In this document: positions 58,441 to 64,000 of the stretch, piece after piece
Numbering within the stretch: position 1 is the first letter of the stretch
Layout of the letters: every line of letters begins with the position of its first letter
Assembly: GCA_018907035.1 (NCBI GenBank)
Contig: JACCIC010000052.1
Span: 2,564,501 to 2,628,500 of the forward strand
Length of the DNA: 64,000 bases
Source of the DNA: Sycobia sp. Sy_11
Lineage: Eukaryota > Arthropoda > Insecta > Hymenoptera > Epichrysomallidae
Direction: 5' to 3'
Notes under the pieces: model-generated
What the model saw: only the letters and a program-made list of their open reading frames with translations
The model's database searches: none
What the model was told of the DNA's origin: nothing
Program-made: the position numbers and the translations under genes

Positions 58441-59576
58441 TATTTTATATCGTATTAATTGTAATTCAACTGACTTTTATCGAAATGCCAAGTTTAATTG
58501 AAATTTAATTTAATTGAAATAAAAGTTTTTTCATACCAACCAGATACAAGTTTATTTTCCATTCCTTAGTATCACACACTTACCTTAGATTAGAATTCAC
58601 ACTTCATTTGCAAAATTTATGTATATCATTATATTTCTTTTATTCTTTATAAAATTTATTTTTAAATCAAGTAATAAATATACCCATGACATTAGAAACT
58701 ATCCCAATATGAAAGTTATTTAAAAAAGAACGTGTTGAAAAGTTAAGAAAAGAACATGAGTATTTTCGGAACTGAAAAAATATATATATAAGAAATAATT
58801 CAGGTAATAGATAAAGTTTGCGTTAAAACTGATTTTTTAAATATAATTCGAAGCCATTCTAGTTCAGAAAGCATATTTTAGATAACCGCACATAGGATAA
58901 TAATGTTATACAGATAAGGGGAATTTGACTGTAAATTCGAAGTCTACGGTACAAGGTTCATTGAATTTCCATTGTAATTGTTGAATGGCTATGAGTCATA
59001 TTATAGTTATTACGATTTCATGTATTTTAATAATCATTTTAATTTTTCGATAAAGATCCCATTGATGATTATTATTTACAAACAAAGACACTTTATTAAA
59101 ATATTTTATTAAAAAATAAATATATTATGCTCAGATTATGTGATATTCATAACTCGCACGACTTTGTAAAAGCAAAAATATTATTAAAATATGCATTACA
59201 AAAATGGATTTAGTTTTCATCTTTGTCATTTTCCATTGTCAAGGTTCTAGTAAGACTAAAAAATTTACGAACCAGCATACCTGTTAATGTCATGAAGCTG
59301 TCGAGTGTATTAGATTAGTTAAAACCAAATAGGATAATTCATTCGTCTAATGCGTAAAATCTAATGCTCTGATAAAACGACAAGAATTTTCGTTCAAACA
59401 AATACGAGTATTAATGTGTACGGAAAACTTTTCAAGTCGAAGCTAATTTTTTCGTTGTAATTTCGTTAGTTTGTCGAAACCTATGTTAACGTATAAAGGG
59501 AATGGAGTTGTCTACTTGATTTTTAAAAAAAATTCACAATCAATTTTGTTTCAGAAGCTTTTTGAGCATTATTTTT

Positions 59577-59578
<2 letters not shown>
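58441..59578. other. AT-rich stretch, no gene seen
   Basis: No recognised feature. Confidence 0.5.

Positions 59579-59623
<45 letters not shown>
59579..59623. repeat. (TA)n microsatellite
   Basis: About 45 bp of TA, followed by two copies of GGTATTACAGAT within 30 bp. Confidence 0.96.
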
Positions 59624-59626
<3 letters not shown>

Positions 59627-59659
59627 CCTGGTATTACAGATATTGCAGGTATTACAGAT

Positions 59660-60760
59660 AAATACCGTAATTCCATACTATTACAGATTTTAGGTAAGTG
59701 GATCGAAACATTTTTAGATCTACGTTGTTTAAAATATTATAGAATAGAACGAAGACTTTTTTGTGTCGCATATTAGAAAAGCCGATACGTTAATGGTGCT
59801 TAAATTATAAAAACAATGCGAGACATTTGATCTTATCGGATTTGAATTATTCCACTTGTTCTTAATCGTTCAAGTGTATTTTATATGTAAAATATGATAG
59901 ATGTTAATACTCAAAGTTTTCAGCCTTTAATAGTTGGTAAAATCATCTGAAAATGCTTCATGTTTTTATGATACTATAGCTCTTTTGACATATATGTCAA
60001 AATTTACCGTGATTCACGTAATTTATCTCATCCAATTTCTATATTAATCGTGTTATCTTAGATATATGTTTTTAAAAACTTTTATTTTTATAGGAAAGGA
60101 AGTTTGCGGAAAATTATCATGGGTCTTTTCTGCGGGAGAATTCCATATATATCGCTCTACCTCTAGAATTGAAATAGGACATATAGTAATAGAAGATATA
60201 TATATAAAAATCAATAAATTTTTCAAGCAAAAGTAAACTAAAAAAAATAGTTTTTGCTACTTTGACGATTCGCAAGAGAAAACTGTATGTGCATTTATTA
60301 AGTATAAGAATTACGCAGATTCGTAGATATTTTTATAATAAACATATTTTTGCAGTTATTACCCGCGAAAAAAGTCGTAAATCATTGAAGAGCTGCATTC
60401 GCCCTCTTATCGCAGTATATTTAAGACCGATGGTATGTCCACTTGCAATCTCTTGATATTATAAAAGCATCGAGATTTGACCTCCAAGTATAAAAAGACC
60501 AAAATCGTTTGCAAATGAAATATCTCGTAGCACTTCTATAAATCATCAAAAGAATTCTGTTTTTCTTTTTATATAATAAGAGTTGAAACATTTTCGAATC
60601 TTGCGTTTTCAAAGAAATCTAGAAAATTAAAATCTTAAAAAAGCGATAGAGTGGCTCAGCTGTCGAAAACGATAATTAAAAAAGAAACTAAGCAACTAGT
60701 TTCTTAGTTAGTTAGTTTTCCCTTAGTATCAATAGGAACGTTTCGCGTCTTTGTTTTTGT
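59660..60760. other. AT-rich stretch, no gene seen
   Basis: No recognised feature. Short open frames at 60262-60456 and 60421-60612 have no domain. Confidence 0.45.
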
Positions 60761-60779
60761 TTTTTACTTTTAATCTCGC

Positions 60780-61340
60780 TTCCAGTCTCGATGCGAACGA
60801 CATAGTTGTCCCGCGTATATATTTTGATCGCCAGGATGCAAAAGTTCAATTACATCTATATGTTGTAATAAAGTCGTCGGAAACGGGGGTTCTACTGTAA
60901 TACGAGTCCTCACGTTTATCCCCATCTGACATTGGCGAGGCTCGCCGCTATAACTGAAGACTCTTTGCGGAGGGGGAGGCGAACATCTCCGCGCGGGACG
61001 TCCGGTGAGCGTAAACGCGCAAACGCGCGCATGTGCACGGGAGGAGAGAGCGCCGCAATAAAAGATTTCAAACTGCCGCATCCATAAAAAGGGATACGCG
61101 TACACTCTACCTACGCGTACCTACATATTATATACACTGTAGCTTCAGCAATGAACGAACGAGCGAACAGGCTAGATGCGAGCATATATATATATGTATA
61201 AAGAGAGAGGGGGACGCATTATAATATTCCATACACGACGCGCGCGCGATCGGAGGTGCCCGTACGAGCGCCATATTCCAGCTCGCGCGTGTAGCGCTAT
61301 ATAAATAATACTTGTCGCGCAATGCGACTGATCAGTCTAC
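60780..61340. other. GC/CpG-rich region upstream of candidate exon
   Basis: CpG-rich DNA with many CGCG motifs, and open frames on both strands without domains. With 61700-62003 it forms a GC-elevated domain at the edge of otherwise AT-rich DNA. That is compatible with the promoter region of a host gene reading rightwards. Confidence 0.35.
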
Positions 61341-61385
61341 TTACCGCCGGCGTACCTGTCGCAGCGTTCCAACGATACACGCAGG

Positions 61386-61456
61386 CCGTACCCTAAAGGC
61401 ATAGAACCGCACACACAAACACCCACACGCACACCCACCCACCCACACACACGCAC

Positions 61457-61501
<45 letters not shown>

Positions 61502-61563
61502 CGTACATACATACATACATACATACATACATACATACATACATACATACATACATACATACA

Positions 61564-61597
<34 letters not shown>

Positions 61598-61686
61598 CAT
61601 ACATACATACATACATACATACATACATACATACATACATACATACATACATACATACATACATAGATACATACATACATACATAC
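61386..61686. repeat. compound (CA)n(TA)n(TACA)n microsatellite
   Basis: CA/CCCA repeats (61410-61462), pure TA (61463-61496), then about 190 bp of TACA tetranucleotides with single interruptions at 61594 and 61666. The long YVCM-repeat open frames on the minus strand are artefacts. Confidence 0.97.
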
Positions 61687-61699
61687 ACATACCAGTCGG

Positions 61700-62003
61700 G
61701 TGTCCCTCCTATCTTCAAGATTTTTTGCTCACTGCTCCTGTTACTACTGCGCGCGGTCGCAACCTTTCCGGTTACGGCCGTTACTACTTAGCGGACGGTC
61801 CCTTTTTAAAAGTTGCGCCTTTTATGTGCTGCTTGCTCGACTGGGATTGCAGCGGCACGTGACGGAGAAGAACGGACACAAGTGCGTGTGGGTTTTTTCG
61901 ATTTTTATAGTTTTTTATTTGGTTCTCCTCGTTGAGCTCGGCCGTACGCCGAGACCTTCGGGCCCGAATGTCGCACATCAATTACGGATTTAGCGGGAGT
62001 ACG
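61700..62003 (+). other. candidate 5' exon of a host gene
   Basis: A GC-elevated stretch ending in GGGAGTACG followed by the near-consensus donor GTGAGT at 62004-62009. Sequence after the donor returns at once to AT-rich, intron-like DNA. The open frame 61700-61993 ends in a stop just before the donor and shows no domain, so this is more likely a non-coding leader exon. The next exon is not visible within the window. Confidence 0.4.
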
Positions 62004-62160
62004 GTGAGTTCTTATATATCATCGTGTATATATACGTATACAATTGTAATTGTCAAATCAGTTCCGCTTCAATCCTTTTTAATATTGGAGGCATAGTCTT
62101 ATAATGCAAATATCTATGTGCATATAGCATGATTAGTTTACTATCTACTACGGTGTAAAC

Positions 62161-62178
62161 GTCTACTAATTAGTAGAC
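62161..62178. promoter_or_regulatory. perfect 18-bp palindrome with TAATTA core
   Basis: GTCTACTAATTAGTAGAC is its own reverse complement. Imperfect symmetry continues outward (CGGTGTAAAC ... TGTTACGCCG). The TAATTA centre is the preferred core of paired homeodomain sites. It lies ~160 bp inside the putative first intron. A binding role is inferred only. Confidence 0.4.
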
Positions 62179-63186
62179 TGTTACGCCGCTATTGAATTCG
62201 GTCATTTTTACTCACTTCGAGCAATTTTAAGGATTGAACTCGTCTTGATAACTGACTTGATTCTCTTGATATATACTTCGACTTTTGTTAAATTCAATAA
62301 TACGCATACGCATCCTATATCCTAGAGAACCATTCATTACACGATAAATAGAGAGATTAGCTTCATTATTAACTTATTAGTAACTCATATGAAAATTTAC
62401 TTTTTTCCAAAGTACTTTCTTCTGAATACATATCATTTAACTACATATTCATATGCATAAATTAAAACAAGCGTCTCAATCTTAGACCGTGAAAGAATTA
62501 ATGTAAAAATTATTATTTGTACAAAAGAAAATGTATATCTGCATTGTGTACACATATATAACGATGTCAATGCTCGCTATGAAAATCATCTAAATATCAC
62601 AGTATACACCGTGGATCTTGATTGTAAGTCACTTTATATACAAAGTGTTATAAAGCTGATCGTTGAAAAAAGTCGCGTGTTATATATATATATAACATAA
62701 GGATAAGATAAAAAAGTCGAGGCCGCGTAATCCGAGTTGCATTGTTTTTTGGCGCGCGCACGCTGTTTAACAGCTGAGGCAAAATGTTTATTTGCACTTG
62801 AAAACGAGTCGCGCGCATACTGGCTTGCTAGCTCACTCGCTCGCTTGTACAGACCGCATTATACTACTTATATTTATAGGTACGCGCACGCGTTTAACGT
62901 CTCTGATACAGTAGACAAGACGTTATCCCCATCAGACCTCGGGTTAATTGAACTGACCTTAAAACTCCAGATCCGGAAAGTGCTAATAAGCTCGAAAATG
63001 ATACAAAAGGGGTTATTTGACGCATAGAGCTACGTGTTTGCACGTGTTCTTGTGTCCATATACATTGTTAATCGATCGCCACGCATTGTATTATAGAAAA
63101 AAATACGATCTTTGCCGGTCGGTACTCTAACAAGAAGCTAATTTTTATATATATCATTACAATTTTCAACATTATACACATATACA

Positions 63187-63211
63187 TACGCGCGCGCACG
63201 CGCGCATATAC
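63187..63211. repeat. alternating purine-pyrimidine CG/CA tract
   Basis: ACGCGCGCGCACGCGCGCAT is a strictly alternating stretch that could adopt a Z-form helix. Confidence 0.7.
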
Positions 63212-64000
63212 GAGAGCACGAACGCGTTCGCATCGCGGCATTATTCATTCAGGTATAATTTCACGAAATTTTCTCGTTACTGAAAGGAAGCAGTCTCTTA
63301 AATATATTCGACGGACTTGATATGAGCGGATCATCTTAAAGTCGCGTGATCTCATTCAATGTTTTATAGAAATTTTGAATTATATAGACTGCAGCGATCG
63401 GTGCGTCTACATCGCTGGTTCATCGCGTTATGAGTTAGATTTGATTAAAAAAACATCTTGTGCCTCGATTTTCTCAAAGTTTCTAGATGAATAGAATTCA
63501 TTGGACTGTGTTAATTTAATAGTATTATACAATAATTTGTACCCCGTTTCTTTTATACGTATACTGACATGCCATTATATCTATAAGGATGTATGATAGA
63601 TTCGATTTCTTTTTCGAATTCGTGCCAATTAATTATTAGTAACGATCTTTATTGTTATTAAAAGATATTTAATTATGAAGAAAAAAATTTTGCATTTATA
63701 TATATATATAGAATTGTAGTGACCTAATATCGAAATTCATAGCGCTATATAATATGCAAGATAACTTCATGAGAATTAACTATAATTCTATGGGTCCTAT
63801 CAATACTATCGACTCTATACAGCATTGACAATGTACCTTATCAATATTCATTTATCGTCTACTGCATCGATTTATTTCCTTTTAAATTGACAGATAAAAA
63901 GTAAACGGAAAATTTTCCTGTCTGTAATTTATCTCTTATTGCAATTAGGGATATTCGAGTACATAAAAACGCAACGCACATACATAAACAACTCTCCCAC

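Larger units (their letters stand above)
62010..64000. other. intron-like or intergenic sequence
   Basis: AT-rich with CpG patches (62740-62840, 63185-63235), no recognised coding exon. An open frame at 62737-63027 has no domain. Confidence 0.4.

Noticed and set aside
61337..61718. Long minus-strand frames with MYVC repeats
   Set aside because: They translate a (TACA)n microsatellite, in which all frames stay open.
62737..63027. 96-codon open frame
   Set aside because: Amino-acid composition follows the local CpG patch, with no domain and no splice context.

Overview
The window looks like nuclear DNA of an insect, probably a hymenopteran. It is AT-rich and full of (TA)n, (GA)n, (CA)n and (TACA)n microsatellites. 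Eukaryotic splice signals are visible, and the transposon set is typical of arthropods: mariner, R1-clade and RNase H-bearing non-LTR elements, Ty3/gypsy, Pao/BEL, Ty1/copia and Helitrons. I see no bacterial gene organisation. The organism assignment is inference. Nearly all recognisable protein-coding sequence is transposon-derived and broken.

Layout. 0-9.4 kb: a short direct-repeat-bounded remnant with gag-like reading frames, a Helitron 3' end, a foldback element with ~225-bp inverted arms (about 4.16-5.51 kb), a copia gag-protease fragment on the minus strand, then AT-rich filler. 9.4-14.35 kb: a decayed but nearly full-length Ty3/gypsy element on the plus strand. 14.4 kb: a Helitron 5' end. 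15.7-16.6 kb: a mariner. 16.6-20.2 kb: a 5'-truncated R1-clade retrotransposon inserted in a (CA)n tract; its ORF2 would be open but for three stop codons. 20.4-23.1 kb: an LTR-end fragment, a tRNA-derived SINE candidate and a GC-rich LTR of about 1.27 kb. 23.6-24.15 kb: one possible host gene with a signal peptide. 25.2-26.0 kb: a second mariner.

26.3-35.0 kb is the most structured part. On the minus strand lies a gene that I could resolve into about seven exons. Most junctions agree in phase. The first two exons encode a SAM-like domain. A 4.27-kb GC-rich Ty3/gypsy element (29917-34189) sits in its third intron, inside a (TA)n tract. Directly downstream on the same strand is a C2H2-finger/transposase-like pseudogene. 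The two may belong to one DNA transposon.

36.2-38.2 kb: a Pao/BEL fragment. 40.2-43.0 kb: a decayed non-LTR retrotransposon split by a complete-looking 1.56-kb non-autonomous Helitron, which itself carries a 60-bp minisatellite that flips orientation. 43.4-47.5 kb: a Pao/BEL integrase tail and three mariner remnants. 48.0-54.5 kb: a head-to-tail array of three related non-LTR copies (APE-RT-RNase H type), two of which share a conserved 5' end. 54.5-64 kb: mostly AT-rich DNA. Two GC-richer islands, a large compound microsatellite and a candidate 5' exon with a strong donor at 62004 suggest the approach to a host gene lying beyond the window.
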